Below, one piece after another: positions 11,423 through 20,043 of a DNA stretch of 64,000 nt. The stretch spans positions 845,957 through 909,956 of the forward strand of contig MVDH01000003.1 of the NCBI GenBank assembly GCA_003056245.1. Reading direction: 5' to 3'. The notes under the pieces were generated by a model. The model was not told the origin of the DNA, did no database searches, and saw only the letters and a program-made list of their open reading frames with translations. The position numbers were made by a program, and so were the translations under genes. Origin of the DNA: Cellvibrio sp. 79. GTDB taxonomy: Bacteria > Pseudomonadota > Gammaproteobacteria > Pseudomonadales > Cellvibrionaceae. The number at the start of each line of letters is the position of its first letter. Position 1 is the stretch's first letter.

Positions 11423-12004
11423 ATGACACTCACCGATGAAAGCCCGGATGATCAGCTAATCAACCTGATTGCCCGCTGCGCCCTGCGCGACCAGGCAGCA
11501 CTCAAGCAATTGTTTGAGCGCGTTGGCCCTTACCTGAACGCGGTCGCCTGGCGGATTTTGAAATCCACCGATCTCAGTAATGAGGTGTTGCAGGAAGCCT
11601 TTTTGCAAATCTGGAATAACGCTGGCAGTTATCGCCCGCATATGGCAAAGCCGCTGACCTGGATGGCCAGCATTACCCGCTACCGCGCGCTGGATCGCCT
11701 TGACAAGGAAACGCGCAACCGAACCCACACCCGCGCGATTGAAGAGGAAGAGGATTTTCCCGGCGGTGATGAACCCGAACGCAGCCTGGGAGCGAGCCAA
11801 CTGCGCTTTCATTTGCACCAGTGCCTGACGACGCTGGGTGATAACATCAAGCGCAGTATCGAGCTGGCTTATTTACAGGGTTATTCGCGCGAGGAAATTG
11901 CGCAGAAATTATCGACCAACACCAATACCGTTAAATCCTGGCTGCACCGTGGCGCCGAGAGGTTGAGATTATGTCTGGAAGCGAAAAAACAACCGCAGGC
12001 GTAA
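11423..12004 (+). CDS. RNA polymerase sigma factor, ECF type (SigK-like)
   Basis: 193 residues. Region 2 (NEVLQEAFLQIWNNAGSYRP, PLTWMASITRYRALDRLDKE) recognises the -10 element and binds core polymerase; region 4 (LAYLQGYSREEIAQKLSTNT followed by VKSWLHRGAERLR) is the -35-binding HTH. The 34-base overlap with the following anti-sigma gene and the region-2 sequence are typical of the sigma-K/RskA type of pair. Probably directs the downstream genes and itself. Confidence 0.92.
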   Translation: MTLTDESPDDQLINLIARCALRDQAALKQLFERVGPYLNAVAWRILKSTDLSNEVLQEAFLQIWNNAGSYRPHMAKPLTWMASITRYRALDRLDKETRNRTHTRAIEEEEDFPGGDEPERSLGASQLRFHLHQCLTTLGDNIKRSIELAYLQGYSREEIAQKLSTNTNTVKSWLHRGAERLRLCLEAKKQPQA

Positions 12005-12696
12005 ACGAACCGCAAATGGCGTTTGATTATGTCACTGGCGTCATGCGCGGCAGTGAACGCAAACGTTTTGCCGAGCGGTTGCAACGCGATGCGGAACTGC
12101 AAGCACAAGTAAGTTACTGGCAAGAGGAATTGATGAGATTAAGTGACAAGGAACAAGTCCTGCGCCCGAACGAGGATACCTGGGACAAAATATCCGCCCG
12201 GATTAACCGTACCCATACGCAACCGCGTGCGCTGTGGTCGCGCTGGTTCTGGCAAGGCGTGAGCGCGGCTACCTGTATTTTATTTGCCACGTTCGTATGG
12301 CTGACGCACAGCAATACGGTGCCACAACAACTCAATGCGGATTATGTGGCCGTGTTAACCGATAGTGCGGGCGATGCGCAACTGACCGTGTTGACTGCCA
12401 GTGGGGGCGAACAAATGTGGTTGAAGTGGGGCGAAGTAACCATCGCACCGGAAAAAAACCTGCAACTGTGGGCAGTCTCCAAACGCGATGGCCAGATTCG
12501 CCCACTGGGTGTATTCGCACAAGCGGATATCGAGCAATTGCCGTTAACGATTCCGCAATGGCGTTTGATAAAGGACTCGTCGCATTTAATCCTGACGGAA
12601 GAAGATGTCGGCGGCTCACCGTTGGATGAACCAAGCGAAATAGTTCTGGCAAAAGGTGTTTGTGTTCTCCTCGCAAAAGTGGATAAGGCCATATAA
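11971..12696 (+). CDS. Anti-sigma factor (RskA / anti-sigma-K type)
   Basis: 241 residues: N-terminal cytoplasmic sigma-binding part (residues 1-85, starting FDYVTGVMRGSERKRFAERL), one transmembrane helix (FWQGVSAATCILFATFVWLT, ~95-115), and a periplasmic RskA-like domain (LTASGGEQMWLKWGEVTIAP, LQLWAVSKRDGQIRPLGVF). It overlaps the sigma gene by 34 bases, with GAGG before the ATG, so the two should be made in balance. Periplasmic signal unknown. Confidence 0.88.
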   Translation: MSGSEKTTAGVNEPQMAFDYVTGVMRGSERKRFAERLQRDAELQAQVSYWQEELMRLSDKEQVLRPNEDTWDKISARINRTHTQPRALWSRWFWQGVSAATCILFATFVWLTHSNTVPQQLNADYVAVLTDSAGDAQLTVLTASGGEQMWLKWGEVTIAPEKNLQLWAVSKRDGQIRPLGVFAQADIEQLPLTIPQWRLIKDSSHLILTEEDVGGSPLDEPSEIVLAKGVCVLLAKVDKAI

Positions 12697-12730
12697 TGCG
12701 GCGCAAATTCCTGTTACGCGAAGCTATGCC

Positions 12731-13381
12731 ATGACCAACATCGCCGTGAATAACATTATTTTTTGTGGTGCATTACTGATATCCAGCGCGTCTGCCAACG
12801 CGCTGGATTTGCCATTAACAGATGTGAATTTCAAACAGTGCGTGCAGGAATTGGCGCAAAAGAAAAATTGGCAAACCCTGGCGGAGATCACCAGCATCGA
12901 ATGCCATTCCAAAAATATTTTATCGCTAGCGGGAATTGAACAGTTTTCCGGTTTGCAAAAGTTATCGGTTTACAACAATCAATTAACGCAGGTAGATATT
13001 AATCGCTTGCCCAATGTGCGCCACATCAATCTTGCCAAAAACAAAATCACCCAGGTGACGTTCAGTGAATTACCGGCGTTGAAAGAGTTGTATATCTTTG
13101 GCAATAAAATGACCGCGTTGAATTTAACCGGATTGCCCGCCCTCACTTTATTAAAAATCAACGACAACCAGATTGCGCAATTTACCTACAAGGATTTACC
13201 GGCGCTGGAAAAAATCTATATGTTCAACAATGTCATGGAACACGTCGATATTTATCACTTGCCCGCCATGAAATATATGGACGCTCGCCAAAATCCCATG
13301 CCTGATCCGCTCTACGAAGAAATGGATAAATTGACCGGCGTGACTTTTTTGCACGATGGCAATGCAGAGGATTGGCAATAA
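12731..13381 (+). CDS. Secreted leucine-rich-repeat protein
   Basis: 216 residues from ATG 12731, which follows the anti-sigma stop by 34 bases; longer in-frame forms lack a signal peptide. Signal peptide about 25 residues (ends SANA-LD). The rest is ~6 LRR units of about 21 residues with the pattern LxxLxVYNNQLTQVDINRLP. Similar to exported LRR proteins of unknown partner. No catalytic motif. Probably co-transcribed with the sigma/anti-sigma genes. Confidence 0.75.
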   Translation: MTNIAVNNIIFCGALLISSASANALDLPLTDVNFKQCVQELAQKKNWQTLAEITSIECHSKNILSLAGIEQFSGLQKLSVYNNQLTQVDINRLPNVRHINLAKNKITQVTFSELPALKELYIFGNKMTALNLTGLPALTLLKINDNQIAQFTYKDLPALEKIYMFNNVMEHVDIYHLPAMKYMDARQNPMPDPLYEEMDKLTGVTFLHDGNAEDWQ

Positions 13382-13431
13382 AAAAACTATCTGATCATCG
13401 CATCTGGTAAATAGACGTAAGGATTAATCCT

Positions 13432-14637
13432 GTGAAATTAATATCCGCTTTCCTGATTACAGTAACGCTATCGCCCTGCGCGCTGGCTTTGGGTGGACAC
13501 AAACCGGATTGGGCTAGTCGTGCGCGCTACGCCAATATCGATGCTGAAAATTCCGGGCAAGCCGCATCGCTTTTACTGCGCGGGATTGTCGAATCGGAAT
13601 GGACTGACATGGTTGGTTCCGTGCTCGAAGTTGATGCCGTTGCTACCACGTTCAACGATGATCATAGCGATGGTGTCCGCTTTAATGACCAGCCGGTAAT
13701 TCCCGATCCGGACGGGGCGGAAATTAATCAGGCATTTCTTTTATTGAACCTGGATTCCACTCTCCTCCAGTTGGGACGCCAGCGCATTAATTTTGATAAC
13801 CAACGTTTTATTGGCGGCAACGGTTTCTGGCAAAACGAGCAGACGTTTGATGCAGTATTAGGGAAATTTAAACTCACCAGTAATTCCAATTTCACTTACA
13901 GCTATATCGGTAATGTGAATCGCATTTATGGTGACGATGCCGATAAAAATAATTCCGGTCGCGCGCACGATTATGGCAACAACACCTGGCGTCCCGCCGC
14001 CTGGTGGGGCGATCATCAACACGATACCCACTTAACACGTCTGGAATGGAATGAGTGGGATTACACGCGTGTGGTTGGTTACGGTTTTCGTATCGATAAT
14101 AAAGATATGCCCAGTGCATCGAATAATACGCTTGGGCTCAGTTACAACCTGAATTACAAAGCCAGCAACATTAAATACCGTGTGCAACTGGAAGCCGCGC
14201 AACAAGACCGTGTAGACATTCACGTCGATAACCTGCCTTATTATTTAATTGATCTCGGTTTTGGTATTAATACCTGGGAATTGAGTTCGCGTTATGAAAT
14301 TCTCGGTGAAAATAATGGCGCGGCTTTTATAACGCCACTGGGTTCCAATCACGATTTTGAAGGTTGGGCCGATGAAGTGGGTAATACGCCAGATACTGGT
14401 GTGCGTAATTTTTCACTCGGGCTTTTATGGCGTGCATCACCGTTTCGCGTGGAGACTTCCTACCATTGGTTTAAAGATGATTTACAGGGAAATGATATAG
14501 GTCGTGAATTCGATCTGGATATTGTCTACAAACCCGCGCGCAAACACAGTATTTCTTTACGCCTTGCCAGTTTCTCGCCTGAAAATAACGCAGGCTCGAT
14601 TGTCAAGACGTATCTGGATTATTCATATAACCTGTAA
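13432..14637 (+). CDS. Outer-membrane porin-like beta-barrel (alginate-export-like)
   Basis: 401 residues, GTG start with AAGGA upstream. Signal peptide ends at residue ~20 (ALA-LGG). The body alternates short beta strands rich in aromatic and charged residues and contains LLQLGRQRINFDNQRFIGG, a stretch seen in alginate-export/porin family barrels, and ends with Y-S-Y-N-L, close to the aromatic C-terminus expected of OMPs. Last gene of the sigma-factor cluster, so perhaps a channel induced with it. Substrate unknown. Confidence 0.75.
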   Translation: MKLISAFLITVTLSPCALALGGHKPDWASRARYANIDAENSGQAASLLLRGIVESEWTDMVGSVLEVDAVATTFNDDHSDGVRFNDQPVIPDPDGAEINQAFLLLNLDSTLLQLGRQRINFDNQRFIGGNGFWQNEQTFDAVLGKFKLTSNSNFTYSYIGNVNRIYGDDADKNNSGRAHDYGNNTWRPAAWWGDHQHDTHLTRLEWNEWDYTRVVGYGFRIDNKDMPSASNNTLGLSYNLNYKASNIKYRVQLEAAQQDRVDIHVDNLPYYLIDLGFGINTWELSSRYEILGENNGAAFITPLGSNHDFEGWADEVGNTPDTGVRNFSLGLLWRASPFRVETSYHWFKDDLQGNDIGREFDLDIVYKPARKHSISLRLASFSPENNAGSIVKTYLDYSYNL

Positions 14638-14661
14638 TGCGTTTTAATTATGTTCCCTTGT

Positions 14662-15216
14662 TTATTGAATTATCTTTCCAACAGACCAGCCTTTTAATTT
14701 TTTGTCTGGATCTTGTGAACGAATAAATTGGCCAACGCTTTTTTGAATAACCATGATAGTTGCATCTTCTTGCAACCGAAAAAGTAAAGCATCATTTGCC
14801 TTTTCCGCCTGAATCGCAAGTTCGCGGAAACGATAATGCCCTGGCATTATTTCATCATAATCTGAATTGTCCATATCAGCGCAAGCGATGAGGCCCAGTA
14901 CGTTTACTGCGTAATAATCCTCCCACACACTTCCGTCAACTTCACTTTTAATAACTGCAGGAAACAGTTGCAAATTATCAACTCCACCTGCCCGAAGCAA
15001 TTCAACGAAACGCTTGGACATAAGAGGGTAACTAGTGTCAAGAAAGTCTCTAACCTCATCACCTGATTTTCCATTTGTAGTGTACACAATAGGTAAAACA
15101 AGTGATTGTGTTATTAAACGCCCGCGTAAAAAATTAACGTCGACAGCTATGTTATCCGGTTCCTTCACATAAACTGTTGACTCATAAAATTTATCATTTA
15201 TCAGTTTTAAATACAT
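14662..15216 (-). CDS. Imm11-like (DUF1629) immunity protein
   Basis: 184 residues, cytoplasmic. The segment FPAVIKSEVDGSVWEDYYAV followed by NVLGLIACADMDNSDY and the later ALLFRLQEDATIMVIQKSVG matches the layout of Imm11/DUF1629 immunity proteins, which are encoded beside AHH-family nuclease toxins. It follows the toxin gene by 17 bases on the same strand with AGGTGG upstream of the ATG. Role (neutralising the adjacent nuclease) is inferred from family and context. Confidence 0.8.
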   Translation of the reverse strand: MYLKLINDKFYESTVYVKEPDNIAVDVNFLRGRLITQSLVLPIVYTTNGKSGDEVRDFLDTSYPLMSKRFVELLRAGGVDNLQLFPAVIKSEVDGSVWEDYYAVNVLGLIACADMDNSDYDEIMPGHYRFRELAIQAEKANDALLFRLQEDATIMVIQKSVGQFIRSQDPDKKLKGWSVGKIIQ

Positions 15217-15233
15217 ATTTTTCCACCTGGAAT

Positions 15234-16058
15234 TTAATCGAGCAAATCGTCTACTGGGCCTAAAACTTCAAGGTGATACCTTTTGGCATATTTCGAAACA
15301 AAATACGGCCAACTTCTAGCAGGACCTGTTAAATCTTTTTTTATCGATTTTGATAAGTTATCTAACCATTGATTAACTTTATAGGGAGGCACAAAAGGTT
15401 TTTTTGGCTCGCCATTCGCTTTCACGCAAAAAGGACATTCTTCACTTTTTTTAATTATTCGATCTTGCAGCTGGGATAAATGTTTTTTAATTTCCGAGGG
15501 ATAATCCTGGCCAACAGCATGTTCATGCCCGGTATGCCCGCCAATATGAATCTGCCCTTTTCCCGCTGCCATTGCATGCTTAACAATTTCATATTTTTGA
15601 TCTTCATTACCACTATAATTTTCTGGATAGGAAGGCAGGTAAACTCCGTTGGCTGCCGTATTGATTGTATAACCCGTCTGACCTTTATAATCCCCGCTCT
15701 CATTGGCAAGAATTTTCTCTATTGGGTGATTCTTCATAATTTCATTGCCGCTAATACAGTGGTGTGCTTGATTACCGTATTTTCCGTATTGCGGGTGAGA
15801 ATAAATCGGGTCGGGGCTAGGTTGTGCAGTATCCTCGTTTTGATTTGGATATTTTCCATCTTTGGGTTTTGCACCCTCCTCCTGCGCAGAGCCACAGCGC
15901 GTAGGTTGATTCATTGCTTTCCTTAACGTACCACTGTCATTTTTTTCCCCTTTAAAGGTTTTCCACTTGTGCTCCGTTTCTTTAGCCGGACAAAAAGGAC
16001 AGTCTTCACTGTCAGGGTTATCGATATGAATTTGAAATTTTTCCAGAAGTTCCGACAT
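15234..16058 (-). CDS. AHH-motif nuclease toxin with two CPFC knuckles
   Basis: 274 residues. The A98-H99-H100 motif (NQAHHCISGNEIM) followed by NTAANGVYLP (133-142) and HIGGHTGHEHAVG (171-183) marks the AHH branch of HNH/EndoVII nucleases, toxins of type VI secretion and polymorphic systems. Two identical CPFC tetrapeptides (20-23 and 208-211) could bind one zinc ion. No signal peptide and no N-terminal delivery domain, so it would be a cargo effector. SD AGAGG precedes the ATG. Downstream gene is its likely immunity partner. Confidence 0.82.
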   Translation of the reverse strand: MSELLEKFQIHIDNPDSEDCPFCPAKETEHKWKTFKGEKNDSGTLRKAMNQPTRCGSAQEEGAKPKDGKYPNQNEDTAQPSPDPIYSHPQYGKYGNQAHHCISGNEIMKNHPIEKILANESGDYKGQTGYTINTAANGVYLPSYPENYSGNEDQKYEIVKHAMAAGKGQIHIGGHTGHEHAVGQDYPSEIKKHLSQLQDRIIKKSEECPFCVKANGEPKKPFVPPYKVNQWLDNLSKSIKKDLTGPARSWPYFVSKYAKRYHLEVLGPVDDLLD

Positions 16059-16469
16059 TTTCTTGACCTCTTTTTATATACAAGCTGCCACTTTCTTTCC
16101 TCTTAACCAGGAAACAATATCATATAGCCAACCCTTGTGGCGACGATCAACTCCTCATTTACCGCCCGCACATCGGCAATGGCAAACCCGGCTCCCGATA
16201 CCAATATCACCGCTGGCGGTTTCACTATGACGGATACCAGCATGCCTTGCCCGCATGCGGGCGTGGCCAATGCGATCTCTGTTAAATGTAACCACTGACA
16301 AACTCGAAACCAGCCAGGGTGATATACAGCAACAACTGTGCACTGCACTTTGTCTCACTGCAGTAGGCTTATTACCGGGTTAATCGGTTTTATCCTGCGC
16401 CCGGGGCGCTTTGCCGGAAGTGGAAAATACTCCCTTCAAAATGTATTGAAAGGAGCAGGCGCCTCATTT
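16059..16469 (-). pseudogene. Possible decayed PAAR-like gene upstream of AHH toxin
   Basis: The 411-base gap holds a minus-strand frame (16348 to 16103) reading ATPACGQGMLVSVIVKPPAV then ILVSGAGFAIADVRAV, which resembles the CPHGG..G-V....PRVLVSGxPAATxAD core of PAAR-like proteins, but Cys/His positions are lost and the N-terminus does not look real. In the direction of transcription it would precede the AHH toxin, where PAAR-like carriers are often found. A weak reading. Confidence 0.25.
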
Positions 16470-17570
16470 TTAGTAATAAAAATGTAGCTGTACAAACGCA
16501 TCCAGATAATTGCCGGCTTCTCGCTGCGGAATATCATCACCCTTGCGCAATCCACCGCGAAGTTGCAAATTAGCGAACGGTGTGTACTCCAATAATAATG
16601 AATGGCGTGTGCGGTGGTTTTCATTGATATGGGTGTCTGGGTCCAAAAATTCAGTAGTGAGTTTAATATTGTAACCTTTGCTGATTTCGCGATTTATTTC
16701 CAGCAGGCCAACGCGTTGTTGTTGATCTTCACCGGGAATATTTTCAATAGATTCATCGTTAATCAAATCCATTTCAGCAAGAAAGACAAAGCCCTGCCAA
16801 TTGAATCCACCAAATATATTGGCCTGGGTTCGCGCACCGGTTTCTGCATCGTTGTAAAGCGCAGTTGCGCCAGCTCGCCAAATGCTTCCCAGATATTCTG
16901 CACGGGTCAGCAATTGCAGGTTTTTATCATCGTTAGCCAAGCCGCTGCTGCCGTTGCTCACTGCAATATTAAATAAAGTCTTGCTGTATTGCAGGCCCAA
17001 TTCCACACCGTTATCGCCAGTATCAAAATTAAACCCGCTGGCTTGCCGGATAAACGCGCTGTCGTCTTCCAGGCGAATACCGTAAGGCAACATAATACGG
17101 CCGACTTTTAAAAAGTGATTGCCCTTTAATTTGGTGAGAATAAATGTTTCGCGGTTAAGCGCGCCGCCGGGCGCGACTTGTTCATCAATGTATAAGGAAA
17201 AGCGTGAGTCTTTCGGCTGTAAAACAACATAGAGTTGCCCGGATTGGGTTTCAAAGCCGCGTGTGTCTTCACCTTCATCGCGATCGGATTGATTATATTG
17301 CGCGCGCAAATCAGCACCAATACGCAAGGTTTCGCTCAAATTTCCTGCATCAAATAAATTCAAACTACCCGCTGTTTGCGGCAATACATGGGTGCCGTAA
17401 TAAGCCCCAAACGTTGTGCGCGCACCACCACCAGCCGGATTGATATGGCAAGTAGAACATTGGGTATTGTTTTTAATGGCGAGGTAAGGTTCTGCGAGTG
17501 CGAATTGCGTAAATAATAATGCAATGGTGCACAACCCACGGATGATTAAATTTTTACCGGGTATAAACAT
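16470..17570 (-). CDS. Porin-type beta-barrel with N-terminal haem c motif
   Basis: 366 residues from ATG 17570, which has GGAGG 8 bases upstream (an earlier in-frame ATG lies deeper in the preceding gene). Signal peptide ends ALA-EPY. Right after it comes a single C-S-T-C-H haem-attachment motif followed by NPAGGGARTTFGAYYG; the remaining ~320 residues look like a phosphate-selective-porin-type barrel (LKVGRIMLPYG, GFNFDTGDNGVELGLQYS) ending in ..LHFYY, a normal OMP C-terminus. It overlaps the cytochrome lipoprotein gene by 17 bases. Suggests an outer-membrane redox or electron-transfer role (inference). Confidence 0.75.
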   Translation of the reverse strand: MFIPGKNLIIRGLCTIALLFTQFALAEPYLAIKNNTQCSTCHINPAGGGARTTFGAYYGTHVLPQTAGSLNLFDAGNLSETLRIGADLRAQYNQSDRDEGEDTRGFETQSGQLYVVLQPKDSRFSLYIDEQVAPGGALNRETFILTKLKGNHFLKVGRIMLPYGIRLEDDSAFIRQASGFNFDTGDNGVELGLQYSKTLFNIAVSNGSSGLANDDKNLQLLTRAEYLGSIWRAGATALYNDAETGARTQANIFGGFNWQGFVFLAEMDLINDESIENIPGEDQQQRVGLLEINREISKGYNIKLTTEFLDPDTHINENHRTRHSLLLEYTPFANLQLRGGLRKGDDIPQREAGNYLDAFVQLHFYY

Positions 17571-18366
17571 AACGATAACCTCCACCTTGATGTTCATCTG
17601 CATCGCCATCCACTATCTGGTTGTTCTGATCGAGTAATGGATTCAATTCACTGTTATTAATATTTACCTCTATCTGGATTGCATCGGTGGGAATGTTGTG
17701 CAGGGTGATGAAGAGTGTTTTGTCGACAAGGAGCAATGAAAAATTATCCAGCAATTTGCGTTCATCAACGGTGGTATAAAAAACACTGATGCTTTCCGGT
17801 GTTATTGATTCAAATTTCACTGCGCGGCTGAAATGTATATCTACAGTGAGTTGCGATGGTTTTTCGTTAGCGTCCGTTTTTTCTGCGTTAACCCGTGCAA
17901 CTTTGGTGGTGGCAATACCGGTACCCGTCCGCGGCGCGCCATTGGCAATCCAGCTGCGCACCAGATCGATTTGTGTTTGTGATAAATAAGGTCCACCCAA
18001 CGGCATACGCCCACCGACAATGTCATTCGTGCCTTCCAGTTTTTTGATTAAATAACTGTCGTCGGGTTTGCCGGGATTAACACGCATGAGGGATGGGATT
18101 TCATCTGCTGTGCGGCCGACTAAAAATGCGTAAGAATTTTCTTCTGAATCCAAACGTAGACCACGCGGCGCATTGGAGCCTGTGTGGCAGTTGGTACAAA
18201 TTGTTCCAAAAACCGTTTGCTGGAGTTGGGCGAGCGTCACTCCGTTTTCAGGTTCGTTGCCGTCATCCGTTTTTACAGGGAGCCCGCGTTCATCAAGTCC
18301 CTTACCAGAACCTGCGCCGCAGGAGGCCAGGCCTGCGAAAAAAAATGCCAGGAAAAATAATTTCAT
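17554..18366 (-). CDS. Cytochrome c lipoprotein (planctomycete-type haem domain)
   Basis: 270 residues. Lipobox LASC at residue ~16. Residues ~45-150 hold a single-haem domain: VFGTICTNCHTGSNAPRGLRL (CxxCH with the following PRGLRLDS..Y motif of PSCyt1-like domains), VNPGKPDDSYLIKKLEG and GGRMPLGGPYLSQTQIDLVR with a Met that could be the distal ligand. The C-terminal ~120 residues are an all-beta region with Ig-like character. Middle of a three-gene set with the haem porin (17-base overlap) and the COG4315 lipoprotein. Confidence 0.82.
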   Translation of the reverse strand: MKLFFLAFFFAGLASCGAGSGKGLDERGLPVKTDDGNEPENGVTLAQLQQTVFGTICTNCHTGSNAPRGLRLDSEENSYAFLVGRTADEIPSLMRVNPGKPDDSYLIKKLEGTNDIVGGRMPLGGPYLSQTQIDLVRSWIANGAPRTGTGIATTKVARVNAEKTDANEKPSQLTVDIHFSRAVKFESITPESISVFYTTVDERKLLDNFSLLLVDKTLFITLHNIPTDAIQIEVNINNSELNPLLDQNNQIVDGDADEHQGGGYRYVYTR

Positions 18367-18457
18367 GATGCAGTCCCCTCACTTTTTGTTGTCGATCTGC
18401 GTCGTTAAAAATTGGAAATGAATAAAACGAAATAGCGCAATAAAACGAAAGTAAAAC

Positions 18458-18480
18458 GGGCGCCGTAAAAAACGGCGCCC
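18458..18480. terminator. Rho-independent-type hairpin
   Basis: GGGCGCCGT (18458-18466) pairs with ACGGCGCCC (18472-18480) around an A/T loop, 8 bases after the COG4315 gene stop on the minus strand, followed by GTTTTAC. It would attenuate transcription into the cytochrome and porin genes or end the first transcript. Confidence 0.75.
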
Positions 18481-18487
18481 ATTTTTT

Positions 18488-19900
18488 TTAGGGGCGTGCG
18501 ATAGTCCAATCGGTGTATTCGCCGGTGACGTCCCCGGGAGCGGTATCGCCTACATAGAAATACAACGGTAAGCCTTTGTAGGCCCATTGTTTAACGCCGG
18601 TGTTTGCGTCGCGCACAATCACGCTGAAATCGCCAAATGCTTTTGCATCTGCCGGGGCATAAAGTGCGGGCCAGGCAACGAGGCAACCGCCGAAGCAGGT
18701 GGTTTGGCCGGGCGTGTCCTGGTCAAAGGTGTAGAGGGTGAAATCGAGGCGGGAATTATCGGCGGTACCACTGGCATTAACGATATTACCGTGCGCCACG
18801 AACAGGCGACCTTTGCTGGCGTGGTTGTTAACGGCGACCGATGGAACACGCGCGACAAACCAGTTATTACCCACGGCCTCGCCATTAAATTGGCCAGCGG
18901 CGGTATCACCGGCAAAGAAATACAACGGCATACCATTCAACGCCCACTGCATTTCACCGCTGGCACGTTGCACCAAGCTGTAAGGCGCGGTGGCAACTGC
19001 ACCGGCATGGGCAATCAGCGCTGGCCAATTGGTCAGGCAAGTACCGGAACAATTGCTGATACCGGCGGTATCGTTATCGAAGGTATACAGGGTAAAACCG
19101 TTTTTATCGGCGTTGCTGGTTTGCTCGGCACCATTGACCGGTACTGCCAGTTTTACAGTGCCCGCTGCGGTGAGATGGCTACCCAACGTGGTATTGGCAC
19201 TCAACTGGATGGGCCAGGGTTTTGCCAATAACCAATTGTTGATGGCTTTGCCAGCGGTTTGGCCAGCGACCGTATCGTTTTTGAAAAAGTAGAGTGGCTT
19301 GCCGTGATAAGCCCACTGCAATGCGGTACCGGCGGTGCCCATGCTGCGCTCGATAATCGAATAAGGTGGCGTCGCTTGATCGCCAGCGTTAGCCAGCAAT
19401 GGCGGCCAGTTCACCAGGCAATTACCGCTGCAATTGGAAACGCCAGTGGTGTCGTTGGCGAAGGTGTAGAGCGTAAAACCTTCTTTATTAATCGCTTGGC
19501 CGGTGAAACTGGTATTGCCGCCCGCCTCGGGCATGCCTACGAGTACAGTGCCTTTGGCAACAAAATAATCGCCATCGGCAGCGTTGAGTTGGCTATCGAC
19601 CAGAGCCACTGGTGGTACCAGTGCCGATGCGACCGAGCTGGAGGACAGTGAGCTTGATGACAAGCTGCTTGAAGACAGTGAACTCGATACCAGCTCACTG
19701 GATGAACTCATGCTGCTGGAGACTGGAGAGCTGGAACTGACCGGCGTACTGCTTGGGGCTGCACTGGAATAGCCGGTGCTACCCGGCGTGGATGAATAAC
19801 CATTACTGCCACCACCACCGCTACCGCCACAAGCGGTAATCAACAGGGTGTAGGTGAGTAGTAGAAGTTTGGGGGTTGAGGTTAATGGGTGTAGATGCAT
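18488..19900 (-). CDS. Three-repeat COG4315-type lipoprotein with Ser-rich linker
   Basis: 470 residues. Lipobox LITAC at residue ~24, Gly/Ser-rich spacer with runs of SSLSSS, then three tandem copies (about 110 residues each) of the secreted-repeat domain with the Yx(F/W/Y)xxD signature: GFTLYTFANDTTGVSNCSG, GFTLYTFDNDTAGISNCSGT and DFTLYTFDQDTPGQTTCFGG, each followed by CLxNWPxLxA and QWAYxGxPLYFFxxDTAxGxxxG. Conserved Cys pairs could form disulfides or bind a metal. Function of this family is unknown; here it heads a cluster with two haem proteins. Confidence 0.85.
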   Translation of the reverse strand: MHLHPLTSTPKLLLLTYTLLITACGGSGGGGSNGYSSTPGSTGYSSAAPSSTPVSSSSPVSSSMSSSSELVSSSLSSSSLSSSSLSSSSVASALVPPVALVDSQLNAADGDYFVAKGTVLVGMPEAGGNTSFTGQAINKEGFTLYTFANDTTGVSNCSGNCLVNWPPLLANAGDQATPPYSIIERSMGTAGTALQWAYHGKPLYFFKNDTVAGQTAGKAINNWLLAKPWPIQLSANTTLGSHLTAAGTVKLAVPVNGAEQTSNADKNGFTLYTFDNDTAGISNCSGTCLTNWPALIAHAGAVATAPYSLVQRASGEMQWALNGMPLYFFAGDTAAGQFNGEAVGNNWFVARVPSVAVNNHASKGRLFVAHGNIVNASGTADNSRLDFTLYTFDQDTPGQTTCFGGCLVAWPALYAPADAKAFGDFSVIVRDANTGVKQWAYKGLPLYFYVGDTAPGDVTGEYTDWTIARP

Positions 19901-20008
19901 GGCGAATCCTCCTTTTAATTGAATCGTCGGAGGAACTTACGGCGCATTGTTAAAAAGGTTGCAGGCTGGGAAATAACGGATTGTCAAAATAGTCGCGGGA
20001 GCGCAAAA

Positions 20009-20028
20009 TACTGTTTATAAATACAGTA
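20009..20028 (+). promoter_or_regulatory. LexA (SOS) box
   Basis: TACTGTTTATAAATACAGTA matches the gammaproteobacterial LexA operator (CTGT-N8-ACAG with AT-rich centre) at all fixed positions and in flanking TA bases. It ends 15 bases before the ATG of the radical SAM gene, a position that would block its promoter. Confidence 0.9.
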
Positions 20029-20043
20029 TTGCGAGGTGTAGCT

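Noticed and set aside
16179-16298. Short plus-strand frame with MANPAPDTNITAGGFTM and CPHAG text
   Set aside because: No SD, 39 codons only, ends without a known domain; overlaps a minus-strand reading that fits its context slightly better.
20029-20043. Upstream TTG start for the radical SAM gene
   Set aside because: It lies at the edge of the LexA box and has no SD; ATG 20044 has GAGG at the proper distance.
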